40,176 bases of DNA, from the NCBI GenBank assembly GCA_937966115.1, contig CALCKX010000074.1, positions 1-40,176 on the forward strand, given 5' to 3'. A program made the translations under genes and the position numbers. This DNA comes from an uncultured Chloracidobacterium sp. Lineage in GTDB: Bacteria > Acidobacteriota > Blastocatellia > Chloracidobacteriales > Chloracidobacteriaceae. Of the stretch, positions 25,395 to 35,338 are shown piece by piece. The notes beneath the pieces were generated by a model that did not search any database, was not told where the DNA came from, and was given only the letters and a program-made list of their open reading frames with translations. Positions within the stretch are counted from its first letter, which is position 1. Each line of letters begins with the position of its first letter.

Positions 25395-25880
25395 ATGGAA
25401 AGCATCGCCAGACTCATTCCACAGGTCATGAGGTTTGCCGCCGGGCAGAACGACATGCTCCTGGCGGTCTGTCGCGCCGCCTGGGCGCTGGCGGCGGGCG
25501 AGGTCACGCGTCAGGTCAGCGAGGTTGTCGGGCTCGCCGACCGGACGCTGACGGTGGCGGCGCGCGACGCCCAGTGGAAGCGCCAGCTTGAAGCCCTTGC
25601 GCCCCAGATCATTTTTCAGCTCAACAGCATTTTGCGGCAGCCGCTGGTGCTTCGCATCCACATCGTCGTGGATGCGAAGCTTTTCAAGCTGGCGCCGCGG
25701 CCGGAAAAGCCGCTGCCGACCGCCCCGCTGCCGGAGGAGCTCGTGGCGAGCGCAGGCGCCATCGCCGACGCGGCGCTGCGCGAGCAATTTCTGCGCCTTG
25801 CCGCCGCTTGTCTGGCCCGCGACCGCGCTGGCGACGCTCGCGCCCGGCGTCCCGACTCCGCCCAATCAAAAGACCGATGA
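25395..25880 (+). CDS. DciA-like (DUF721) protein
   Basis: The 161-residue protein resembles DUF721/DciA, which loads the replicative helicase DnaB in bacteria lacking DnaC/DnaI. The KH-like domain pattern is visible: AVCRAAWALAAGEVTRQVSEVVGL, then LTVAARDAQWKRQLEALAPQIIFQLNSIL and LRIHIVVD. The C-terminal part after about residue 100 is helical and low-complexity, ending in RDAR-type charge. It starts 34 bases after the methyltransferase stop. The ATGA at its stop also offers a start for the next gene. Without a search the DUF721 call is likely but not certain. Confidence 0.7.
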   Translation: MESIARLIPQVMRFAAGQNDMLLAVCRAAWALAAGEVTRQVSEVVGLADRTLTVAARDAQWKRQLEALAPQIIFQLNSILRQPLVLRIHIVVDAKLFKLAPRPEKPLPTAPLPEELVASAGAIADAALREQFLRLAAACLARDRAGDARARRPDSAQSKDR

Positions 25881-25931
25881 CCAGCCCGCCAGGGTCCAGC
25901 CACGGCGCTGGCGGGTGCGCTCGGCGGCTGG

Positions 25932-25959
25932 ACGGGATAGAGTCTGAACGGGATAGAGT
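25932..25959 (+). repeat. Tandem repeat of ACGGGATAGAGT before the S8 peptidase
   Basis: ACGGGATAGAGT occurs at 25932-25943 and 25948-25959, a 16-base period, in the 161 bases between the DciA-like stop and the preferred peptidase start. Codons here (ATA, AGA, GTA, TTA) are rare in the window, which suggests non-coding sequence. The pair could be an operator or a slippage product. Confidence 0.6.
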
Positions 25960-26041
25960 AAAGACACGCTTCTTACGCTTGGGATGGTTGCCGTCCGGCT
26001 TCGGCGAGCTTTTGTCGGCGGCGGCAGGGTTTTATTCGCGG

Positions 26042-27409
26042 ATGTTCGTTTGCGCTGTTTGTCACTATGCGCTTGATGACGACCTGCGTGTCGCGGCTTC
26101 AGCCATGTCGAGCCTTGCGCGCGACTTATTGCACCTGAACCTGCCCCACTGGGACGAGCGCAACGCCGTCTGCCGCGACTGCCTGGATCGCTTTACCCAC
26201 GCCCGGGCGCGGCTGGGCTTGTACCTGCCGCCAGCCAGCGGCCCGGAGCCGCCCCAGTTCAAGATTTTACCGACGCCTCTGCGGCTTGGCGCCAGTCCGC
26301 GCTACACCGGGCGCGGCGTCACGATCGCCTTCCTGGATTCCGGCTTTTACCCGCATCCGGATATTACCCAGCCGGTCAATCGCATTCTGCACTACCACAA
26401 CGTCTTGACGCGCCGTTCCGATCCGTCCGAGCTGGCCGCGCCGGATGACTCCAGTTGGCATGGCCTGATGACTTCGGTCGTGGCGGCCGGCAACGGCTTT
26501 TTGTCGAAGGGGCTATATCGCGGCATCGCTTCGAGCGCCAGGCTGGCGCTGGTCAAGGTCGGCACGACGCGCCGGATTTACCACGACGACATTCGACGCG
26601 GTCTGGATTGGGTGTATCGCAACCGCCAGCGGCTTGGCATTCGCATCGTCAATCTTTCGTGCGGCGGCGACTACGAGGCGTCCTATCTGACGGATGCGCT
26701 CTCGCAGTCGGCCGAGCGGCTGGTCAAAGCCGGCGTCGTGGTGGTGGCGGCGAGCGGCAATGCCGGCCACCAGGCCGAACACCCGGTGCTGCCGCCCGCC
26801 AGCGCCCCTTCGGTCATTGCCGTCGGCGGCTTTGATGACAAAAACACGCTCGACCCCAACGAGCATGGCGTGTATCAGTCGAGCTACGGCGTGACGCCGG
26901 ATGGCCTTCAGAAACCGGAGGTCATCGCCCCCAGCATCTGGATCGCCGCGCCGATTCTGCCGGGCACGCCCACCGCGCAGCAGGCTGCCCTCTACGAGCA
27001 GCTCACCCGCGCCCAGGACGGCGACCTCAAGGCGCTGCTCGCGCAGCATCCGGGCGTCGACCGCGAGCTAGACGCCGCAGCGCGCCTCGAGCCATATCAA
27101 CTGCGCCTGCTCGTGGAAGGCAAAATGCGAAATGAGAAGGTCATCTCCGGCCACTACAAGCATGTGGACGGCACCTCGTTCGCCGCGCCGATTGTGTCCT
27201 CCATCGTCGCGCAGATGCTGGAAGTCAACCCGCGCCTCACGCCGCAACAGGTCAAGCGCATCCTGATCCGCACGGCGCGGCGACTGCCCAACATTGAGCC
27301 GGACCGCCAGGGATGGGGCGTCGTCAATGCCCGCCAGGCAGTCGCCGCCGCGCTCAATGGCGGCGACGCCCTGCCGTCAGGGAATCACCGTGACCTCGAC
27401 CGGTCGTGA
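26042..27409 (+). CDS. Cytoplasmic S8 (subtilisin-like) peptidase with N-terminal zinc ribbon
   Basis: From the ATG at 26042 the protein has 455 residues. Cys4, Cys7, Cys44 and Cys47 form a CxxC...CxxC zinc-ribbon candidate. The S8 triad is Asp99 (IAFLDSGF), His140 (SSWHGLMTSVVAAGNG) and Ser379 (GTSFAAPIVSSIV), with Asn240 (AASGNAG) as oxyanion residue. A charged insert of about 65 residues lies between IAPS and GTSF. No signal peptide or propeptide is visible, so it probably acts inside the cell. The frame is open to an ATG at 25877 that overlaps the DciA-like stop as ATGA and would add 55 residues. Rare codons there argue against it, but the longer start remains possible. Its 3' end overlaps the converging FN3 gene by 33 bases. 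Confidence 0.85.
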   Translation: MFVCAVCHYALDDDLRVAASAMSSLARDLLHLNLPHWDERNAVCRDCLDRFTHARARLGLYLPPASGPEPPQFKILPTPLRLGASPRYTGRGVTIAFLDSGFYPHPDITQPVNRILHYHNVLTRRSDPSELAAPDDSSWHGLMTSVVAAGNGFLSKGLYRGIASSARLALVKVGTTRRIYHDDIRRGLDWVYRNRQRLGIRIVNLSCGGDYEASYLTDALSQSAERLVKAGVVVVAASGNAGHQAEHPVLPPASAPSVIAVGGFDDKNTLDPNEHGVYQSSYGVTPDGLQKPEVIAPSIWIAAPILPGTPTAQQAALYEQLTRAQDGDLKALLAQHPGVDRELDAAARLEPYQLRLLVEGKMRNEKVISGHYKHVDGTSFAAPIVSSIVAQMLEVNPRLTPQQVKRILIRTARRLPNIEPDRQGWGVVNARQAVAAALNGGDALPSGNHRDLDRS

Positions 27410-28481
27410 CGGCGCGCTCTCGTTGCCGAAAACATCCACCGCCGTGACGACATAGCGATACGTCTGGCCGCCGACGCCCGTTCGATCCTGGAACGTCGTC
27501 CGCTGAATGGGCGTTGGCGTGAGCTTGACCGGCGCGGCGTCCGTCCCCGCCTCGCCGCGGTAAATGATATAGCCGCTGACATCGGGTTCGGGGTTGGCGG
27601 GAAAGAACAGGCTGACCAGTCCGGCCGCCGAAGCGCCTGTGACATTGGCGGGGGCCGACGGCGGGAAAGCGTCCACGGGACGCACCCGCAGCGGCGCCGA
27701 GGCGCGGCTCTCGATCAGCTCGCCGCGCGCCAGGCTCACCGCCCGAATGACGTACTCGTATTCCTCGCCAAACGCAAAGTCGGTATCGGCAAAGGCGGGC
27801 GAGGTCAGCGGCGCGTTGTTCCGGCGGGACTCCAGCCCGCCGTCCGTCCGTCGCCGATACACATTGAACTGCGCGTCAACCGCCGGCGACCCATCCAGGC
27901 TCCGCGCTGGCGGCTGCCAGGCCAGCCGAATGGCGTCCTGGGTTACTTCCGCCCGCGCCTCGCCAGGGGCGTCGGCGACGCCGCCAAAGGGATAGGCCAG
28001 GGCGTAGCTCGACAGCGGCGACGGCCGCCCGCGCTCATCGATCAGCCGGACGGCGTATCGAATCCGCTTGTCCCGCCAACTCGCGTCCAGCGGGTCAAAG
28101 AGGTCAGCATAGGTCGGCGCGGCGGCGGCCAGCTCCAGCCCGCCAACCGAGCCAACCAGCCGCGCTTCGCGCAGGAAGACTTCCTCCGGCAGCGCGAGCG
28201 GCGCGTCGCGCGGCTCAACTCGGCGGAGGACATCGGCGCGGACGGCGCGGACGTCGCGGGCGAACCGCAAGATAATCTGGTCGCCATACTGCGTGGCGAC
28301 CAGCTCGTCCGTCGCCGCCAAGGCGAAGCGCGGCGGCGGAACAGGCGGGCCCACCTTGGCGCAGCCAACGCTGACGAGGGTCAGCCCGCCCCAGGCCAGG
28401 GCCAACGCCTTCCGCGCCCAACCCGGCGACCTCCGGCAGGCGGGCCGCGGCGCGCCGCCTGGAGCGCCGCCGCCTGCGGCG

Positions 28482-28510
<29 letters not shown>
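27377..28510 (-). CDS. Lipoprotein with fibronectin type III domains
   Basis: The 377-residue product has a basic n-region ([16 protein letters not shown]), a hydrophobic core and a lipobox VSVGC, so it should be a lipid-anchored envelope protein. From about residue 140 on there are two FN3-type domains with the typical VxLxWxPP and YxYxVxAxD patterns ([40 protein letters not shown]). Function is unknown; such proteins often bind surface partners or glycans. The ATG at 28510 lies inside the hslU end by 29 bases and supplies the basic n-region. A TTG at 28405 is the alternative and leaves the signal peptide without positive charges. The gene may be co-transcribed with hslU. Confidence 0.75.
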
Positions 28511-29867
<1,357 letters not shown>

Positions 29868-29906
29868 GGAGGTAATGACGGGAATAGCTGGGTGTGAAGA
29901 ATGTGA

Positions 29907-29931
29907 CGCTGCCGCCGGGTCGGCGGCAGCG
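29907..29931. terminator. Ten-pair GC hairpin between kmo and hslU
   Basis: CGCTGCCGCC at 29907-29916 pairs perfectly with GGCGGCAGCG at 29922-29931 around a five-base loop. It lies in the 197-base gap between the kmo stop (30065) and the hslU start (29867), both on the minus strand. No T-tract follows on that strand. It could end the kmo transcript or lie in the hslU leader. Confidence 0.4.
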
Positions 29932-30064
29932 CAGCTGAAAGCAGCCGTCCGCGTGCACATAATCCGATTGCCCTGGCTTGTCAACGGACGGATGGCGGGC
30001 GGCCCCGCCGCCCGCTCGCATCGCCAAAGGCCGGCTTCGGGCGAATCCAGACGGCTGCCCGCGC

Positions 30065-31417
30065 TTACCCGAGCCGCCGCCACAGCAGCCACAGCAGGGC
30101 GAGGCAAGCGATCAGCGCGCTCGTCGCCAGCGCCGCGTCAAGCCATCGCGCCTGCCGTTCGGCGCGGGCGCGGGCTTCCGCATAGGGAATCCGCGTAAAC
30201 GACACCATGGTATAGAGCGGCAAAAAGCGGTCGCCCACGAGGCCGGAGAGCGCGTATTCCAGCCGCCGCCGCAGTAAAAACCAGGGCGAAGCGACCTTGG
30301 CGCGCATCTCCAGGTAGTTTTCATAAGCCAACTCGGCCAGCGCGTCGGCGTTGACCTTGCGCTGCCGCTGGTAATCGAGAAACGCCGCGGTCGTATCGCC
30401 GTTGTGTCGCCGGAGGCACTCGTCCAAGACAAAGCAGTCTTCAAACGAGGCGTTCATGCCCTGCCCGTAAAATGGGACGACGGCGTGGGCCGCATCGCCC
30501 ACTAGGACGACCCGTCCGGCGTATTGCCACGGAAAGCAGCGAATCGTCACCATCGCGCCGGTCGGGTTGCGCTTGAAGTCATCCAGCAGCGTCGGCATCA
30601 GCGGCGTGACATCCGGGAAATGCCGGTCGAAGAAGCCGCGGATGGCATCGTCGTCGGTCAGCCCAGCGAAGCTTTCCGGGCCTTCATAAGCCAGGAACAG
30701 CGTGCAGGTAAACGAGCCGTCCAGGTTCGGCAGCGCGATGAGCATGAAATCCTGGCGCGGCCAAATGTGGAGGTAGTTTTTTTCGAGCGCGTGCGAGCCG
30801 TCGGGCAGCGCCGGAATGGTTAGCTCCTTGTAGCCATGCGGCAAAAAGGACTGCGCGTAGTCATAACGCTCGGCGCGCTGGAGCGCCTGGCGGACGGCGG
30901 AAAAGGCCCCATCCGCGCCAACGACCGTTTGGGCGCTGACCTGGCGCGTCGTCCGCGCTGGCGCGTCTTCGATATCCAGCGTCATCGCGGACAGGTTCAG
31001 CCCGACGCAGCGGGCGGAAAAATGGATCTCCAGATTGGGCCAGCGGGCGGCGGCGTCCAGCAGGGCGCAGTTCAATTGCTGACGCGAAATGGAAAAAATC
31101 GTCTCTTCGGCGGTTCGCCCATAGGGCTGGAAGGTCAGCTCGCCCTGCGGGCTGTGGATCATGCGCCCGCGCATCGGAATGGTCAGCGGGCGAATGGTCG
31201 CAGCGAGCCCGATGGCGTCGAGCGCGTGGAGCCCGCGCGTCGAAAGCGCCAGGTTGATCGAGCGCCCGCGCGGAACGGCCGCCGCCCGCAGATCGGGGTT
31301 GCGCTCGTAAAGCGTGACGCAATGGCCCTGTCGGGCAAGGTAGAGCGCCGCGAGCGTCCCGGCCAGCCCGGCGCCGCAAATGGTGAAACTTGGCCTAACC
31401 ATCAGCTCGCTCGACAT
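30065..31417 (-). CDS. kmo: Kynurenine 3-monooxygenase
   Basis: KMO is an FAD enzyme that hydroxylates L-kynurenine to 3-hydroxykynurenine with NADPH and oxygen, in tryptophan breakdown or de novo NAD synthesis. The 450-residue protein has the FAD-binding [47 protein letters not shown] and [22 protein letters not shown], all characteristic. A C-terminal hydrophobic helix ([17 protein letters not shown]) resembles the membrane anchor of eukaryotic KMO. The ATG at 31417 is used; an ATG at 31402 is possible. No other kynurenine-pathway gene is close. It is divergent from the kinase gene, with a 125-base gap between. Confidence 0.95.
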   Translation of the reverse strand: MSSELMVRPSFTICGAGLAGTLAALYLARQGHCVTLYERNPDLRAAAVPRGRSINLALSTRGLHALDAIGLAATIRPLTIPMRGRMIHSPQGELTFQPYGRTAEETIFSISRQQLNCALLDAAARWPNLEIHFSARCVGLNLSAMTLDIEDAPARTTRQVSAQTVVGADGAFSAVRQALQRAERYDYAQSFLPHGYKELTIPALPDGSHALEKNYLHIWPRQDFMLIALPNLDGSFTCTLFLAYEGPESFAGLTDDDAIRGFFDRHFPDVTPLMPTLLDDFKRNPTGAMVTIRCFPWQYAGRVVLVGDAAHAVVPFYGQGMNASFEDCFVLDECLRRHNGDTTAAFLDYQRQRKVNADALAELAYENYLEMRAKVASPWFLLRRRLEYALSGLVGDRFLPLYTMVSFTRIPYAEARARAERQARWLDAALATSALIACLALLWLLWRRLG

Positions 31418-31542
31418 GACAGCTCAGATGATCGCCACAAAGGCGTTTGACAATGCCAGCATAGTCTCCAACAATCCTCGCAGGCGCTTGACTTTCGACA
31501 ACGTTCAGCGGCAGCCCGTTCAGAGAACGACGACCAACCACA

Positions 31543-33576
31543 ATGAAGCAGTGTCCAGCGTGTGGGCAAGAATACGACGACAGTGTGACGTTTTGTCCCG
31601 TGGATGGCAAAGGCCTCATGCCGGCCATCATTGACGGCAAATACCGCATCGAGAAAAAAATCGGCGAAGGCGGGATGGGTCAGGTCTATCGCGCCATTCA
31701 CGTCGAAATCGGGTCGCCGTTCGCTGTCAAGGTGCTGCACGCCCAGTTTGGCGAGGATGAAAAGGCCGTCGAGCGCTTCCGGCGCGAAGCGCAGGCGGCG
31801 GCGCAAATTCGCCACCCCAACGCGGTCAGCGTCACGGACTTCGGCGTGACGAAGGACTCCAAGCTGGTGTACTTCGTCATGGAATACCTTGAAGGGCTAT
31901 CGCTTGGCGACCGGCTGCGGGAAACCGGCGCCCTGTCGCCCGAAGACATCTACTTCATCTATTCGTGCGTTTGCCCCGCGCTTCATGCGGCCCATGTCAA
32001 GGGGATCGTCCACCGGGATGTCAAGCCGGACAACATCTTTCTGCTGCTCGACGAAAACAAAGCCATCAAGGATGTCAAAGTGCTCGACTTTGGCATCGCC
32101 AAGCTCAAGCGGCAGGACAAAAGCACGCTCACGGCTTCCGGCACGGTCATCGGCACGCCTGATTACATGTCGCCCGAGCAGTGCCAGGGCATAGAGCTTG
32201 ACGCCCGCTCGGACATTTACAGCTTGGGTATCATTTTGTACGAGCTGTTCACCGGGCGGGTCCCATTCCAAAACGACAGTTCCATGGCCACGCTGGTCGC
32301 GCACGTTTCGCAAGCGCCGCGCCCGCCAATCGAGGTCAACCCGTCCGTGCCGCCGGAAATCAATCGCGTCATTTTGCGAGCGATTGCCAAACGACCCGAT
32401 GACCGCCCCGACACGGCGCTCCATCTGTTCGCCGAGCTTGAGCAGGCGCTGCAATCCGCCGGCCTGACGTTCAGCGCCGGCCCCTTGACCAGCTTGCTCA
32501 AAACGCAGCGGCGCATCACTGGCGCCCGCGCGGCCGGCGAGGGCAAGTCGTCAACCGCCGACTTGGGCGACGGCTCGCCAACCGCCAACCGCACGCTGGC
32601 GATCACGGATGTCGGAGTCGATCGCGCCACGCTGGAAGGCAAGCGACCAACCGACCCGAGCCACCGGAGCGCGGACGAGGCCGGCGGCGAAACCAGGACC
32701 TACGTCACGGTGGATAGCCCGACCGCCGGCCACGCCAAAGGCTGGCTGCCACTCGTGGCCAGCATCGCCGTTGCCGCGCTGCTTTTGAGCGGGGGCGGGT
32801 GGTATTTGTTCCAACGCGGCATCCCCGCCGACAAGACCATCGCCAACGTTGAGCCCAAGCCGCCTCCCGCGCCGCCGGCCCCGCCCGGCATGGTCTATAT
32901 TCCCGGCGGCATCTTTACCATGGGTAACAACGCGAGCGCCGATGACTTCGAAAAGCCCGAGCATGAGCGGAAAGTCGCGCCATTTTTCATGGACAAGACC
33001 GAGGTGACGAACGAGCAGTACGCGCAGTTTGTCCAGCAGACCGGGCATCCGCCGCCGCTCAACTGGAAGGGTCAGAAAACCTTTCCGCCGGGAACGGCCA
33101 AGCTGCCGGTGGCGGAAGTCAGTTGGGACGACGCCCAGGCCTTTGCCAAGTGGGCGGGCAAGCGCCTGCCGACCGAAATCGAGTGGGAGTACGCCGCGCG
33201 CGGCACGGACCGCCGCCTCTATCCGTGGGGCAACGAGTTTGACCCGTCCAAGCTCAACGCCGGGCGCGACATCAGCCAAATTAAGGATCAGCGCCGTCAG
33301 GTCGGCAGCTTCAGCGGCGAAAGCCCCTTCGGCTTGCTCGACATGGCGGGCAATGTCTCGGAGTGGACTGAAAGCGGCTATGACCTCTATCCCGGAAGCC
33401 AGGCGGTCATCAAGCCGCAGTTTCAACCGCTCAAGATTGTCCGCGGCGGTTGCTTCGCCGATGATGCCCGCAAGACAATGGCGACGCGCCGGCTCATGAA
33501 TGAGCGAACGTTCCGCGATCTCTCAACCGGATTCCGGTGCGCCCAGGATGCGCCGCCGACCGCTGCCCCGCAGTAG
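31543..33576 (+). CDS. Ser/Thr protein kinase fused to a formylglycine-generating-enzyme-like domain
   Basis: The 677-residue protein begins with a zinc-ribbon-like CPACG...CPVDG. A Hanks-type kinase domain follows at about 34-300: GEGGMG loop 41-46, Lys63 in FAVKVL, Glu82 region, HRDVKPDN with Asp159, DFG at 182-184 and GTPDYMSPEQ. The catalytic residues are intact, so it should phosphorylate Ser/Thr in the cytoplasm. One membrane helix lies at about 405-425, then an FGE/sulfatase-modifying-factor domain from about 445 to the end: PPGMVYIPGGIFTMGNN, EVTNEQYAQF, RLPTEIEWEYAARG, GNVSEWTESGYD and GGCFADD. That places the FGE-like domain outside the membrane, where it may act as a binding module rather than an enzyme. 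The start has no clear ribosome binding site. Confidence 0.92.
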   Translation: MKQCPACGQEYDDSVTFCPVDGKGLMPAIIDGKYRIEKKIGEGGMGQVYRAIHVEIGSPFAVKVLHAQFGEDEKAVERFRREAQAAAQIRHPNAVSVTDFGVTKDSKLVYFVMEYLEGLSLGDRLRETGALSPEDIYFIYSCVCPALHAAHVKGIVHRDVKPDNIFLLLDENKAIKDVKVLDFGIAKLKRQDKSTLTASGTVIGTPDYMSPEQCQGIELDARSDIYSLGIILYELFTGRVPFQNDSSMATLVAHVSQAPRPPIEVNPSVPPEINRVILRAIAKRPDDRPDTALHLFAELEQALQSAGLTFSAGPLTSLLKTQRRITGARAAGEGKSSTADLGDGSPTANRTLAITDVGVDRATLEGKRPTDPSHRSADEAGGETRTYVTVDSPTAGHAKGWLPLVASIAVAALLLSGGGWYLFQRGIPADKTIANVEPKPPPAPPAPPGMVYIPGGIFTMGNNASADDFEKPEHERKVAPFFMDKTEVTNEQYAQFVQQTGHPPPLNWKGQKTFPPGTAKLPVAEVSWDDAQAFAKWAGKRLPTEIEWEYAARGTDRRLYPWGNEFDPSKLNAGRDISQIKDQRRQVGSFSGESPFGLLDMAGNVSEWTESGYDLYPGSQAVIKPQFQPLKIVRGGCFADDARKTMATRRLMNERTFRDLSTGFRCAQDAPPTAAPQ

Positions 33577-33685
33577 CGCTCCCCAGCCCCGACCAGGCCC
33601 TGACCAGCCCGCCGCGCCGGGCGGCGGCTTTTCGCGCCGCCACTGCGGCGGCAAGCGCGCCAAGCGCGATTTTCAGGCCGCTTTT

Positions 33686-34462
33686 ATGCCGCGATTGAAG
33701 CTCACCATCGAGTATGACGGCACGGATTACGCCGGCTGGCAGACGCAGTCCAACGCCCGCAGCATCCAGACCGCGCTGGCCGAGGCGTTCGTTCCGCTCA
33801 CCGGCCGTCCGGCGCAGCTCCACGGCGCCGGGCGAACGGACGCCGGCGTTCATGCGCTTGGCCAGGTCGCGCACACGGATGTCGCCGAGACGCGCTCGCC
33901 CGACGCCTGGCGCGCCGCGCTCAACGCGCATTTACCGTCCGACATTCGCGTCCGGCGCGTCGAGATTGTCGGCGCGGATTTTCATGCCCGCCGGTCGGCC
34001 CGGGCGAAGCTTTACCACTACGCCTTTTGGCGCGGCCGCGTCGAAAGCCCGCGCTGGCGACGCTACAGCCTGACCGTTCCGGCGACGCTGGACTGGGACG
34101 CCATGCGCGAAGCCGCGCAACATTTCGTCGGTCGCCATGACTTCGCGCCCTTCACCGTAGCCGACCGCGCCACGCTGACCACGGTTCGCGCGATTCACCG
34201 CGCCACTTGGCATTCGGCGGCGGATGCGGGCGACCCCGACCAGCGCTATCCGCTTTGCCCGCCGGAGCTGATCGCGGTCGCCTTCTATGGCGATGGCTTC
34301 CTGCGCTACCAGATACGTCGCATGGCGGGCGCGCTGTTGGCCGTCGGGCGGCGAAAAATGCCGCCGGAAGCCATTCGAGAAATACTTTGCGGCGCAAAGC
34401 CATTTGCCCCTATCGCGACCGCGCCGCCCCGGGGCTTGACGCTCATGCGCGTGGATTACTAG
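33686..34462 (+). CDS. truA: tRNA pseudouridine(38-40) synthase
   Basis: TruA isomerises uridines 38-40 in the anticodon stem of tRNA. The 258-residue product has LTIEYDGTDYAGWQ at the start, the catalytic Asp52 in GAGRTDAGVHALGQVAH, KLYHYAFWRG, and FLRYQIRRMAGALLAVGR near the C-terminus. Length is normal. The ATG at 33686 is chosen because it begins the conserved domain. The frame is open to 33500, where it would overlap the kinase end, and that extension looks non-coding. It follows the kinase gene by 109 bases and precedes uppS by 73. Confidence 0.95.
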   Translation: MPRLKLTIEYDGTDYAGWQTQSNARSIQTALAEAFVPLTGRPAQLHGAGRTDAGVHALGQVAHTDVAETRSPDAWRAALNAHLPSDIRVRRVEIVGADFHARRSARAKLYHYAFWRGRVESPRWRRYSLTVPATLDWDAMREAAQHFVGRHDFAPFTVADRATLTTVRAIHRATWHSAADAGDPDQRYPLCPPELIAVAFYGDGFLRYQIRRMAGALLAVGRRKMPPEAIREILCGAKPFAPIATAPPRGLTLMRVDY

Positions 34463-34535
34463 TATCCGCGCTAATCGCACCGCACGCGCGCCGGCGCTGG
34501 TCGCCGTGATCCTGGCTTGGTCACGTGAAGTTTGA

Positions 34536-35330
34536 ATGCACGAGCTTGAACCCCTTATCGAACGCGGCTCTCCTGACGATTTTCTCCTGCGCCAACTCGA
34601 TCCCAACCGCTTGCCCCGGCATCTCGCCATCATCATGGACGGTAACGGGCGCTGGGCCAGTCGCCAAGGCAAGGCGCGCATCGCCGGACATCCGGCCGGC
34701 GTCGAGGCCGTGCGCGCCACGGTTGAAAACTGCGCTCGACTAGGGATCCCAACCCTCACGCTCTACGCCTTCTCGTCGGAAAACTGGCGGCGCCCGCAGA
34801 TCGAAGTCATGATGCTGATGCGCCTTCTACAGCAGTGCCTGCGTCGGGAAGTGCCATTACTGAACCGCCATGGCGTCCGCCTGCGCTTCATCGGGCGGCT
34901 GGACGCGCTCTCCAATGAAACGCGGAAGGCGCTCGATTACGCCGTCGCGGCCACCGCCAACAACCACCGCATGACGCTTAACATAGCGTTCAACTACGGC
35001 GGGCGGGCGGAGCTAGTGGACGCCTTCCGCGCCGTGGCGCGCGAGTTCATGAGGCTGGGGCGACCGCTGGACACCCTCACGGAAGAGGATGTCGCCCGTC
35101 ACCTTTACACGGATAGCGACCCCGACTTGCTCATTCGCACGAGCGGCGAAATGCGCCTGAGCAACTTTCTGCTGTGGCAAATGGCTTACACGGAAATCTT
35201 CGTGACCGACACGCTGTGGCCGGACTTCAACCGCACGCATCTGCTCGAGGCGCTGGCAGCCTATCAGCAGCGGCATCGCCGGTTTGGAGGCGTCGAAAGG
35301 GTTGGCGTTCCCGTGTCGGCGCTGGCATAG
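34536..35330 (+). CDS. uppS: Isoprenyl transferase / undecaprenyl diphosphate synthase
   Basis: UppS condenses farnesyl diphosphate with isopentenyl diphosphate to make the C55 lipid carrier for peptidoglycan and glycan export. The 264-residue product has HLAIIMDGNGRWA with the catalytic Asp35, HPAGVEAVRATVENCARLGI, LYAFSSENWRRP, LNIAFNYGGRAE and DLLIRTSGEMRLSNFLLWQ. Length is normal. It is followed after eight bases by the TPR membrane gene. In a phototroph some UPP-synthase relatives make other polyprenols, but nothing here sets this copy apart. Confidence 0.95.
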   Translation: MHELEPLIERGSPDDFLLRQLDPNRLPRHLAIIMDGNGRWASRQGKARIAGHPAGVEAVRATVENCARLGIPTLTLYAFSSENWRRPQIEVMMLMRLLQQCLRREVPLLNRHGVRLRFIGRLDALSNETRKALDYAVAATANNHRMTLNIAFNYGGRAELVDAFRAVAREFMRLGRPLDTLTEEDVARHLYTDSDPDLLIRTSGEMRLSNFLLWQMAYTEIFVTDTLWPDFNRTHLLEALAAYQQRHRRFGGVERVGVPVSALA

Positions 35331-35338
35331 TTGCGCCT

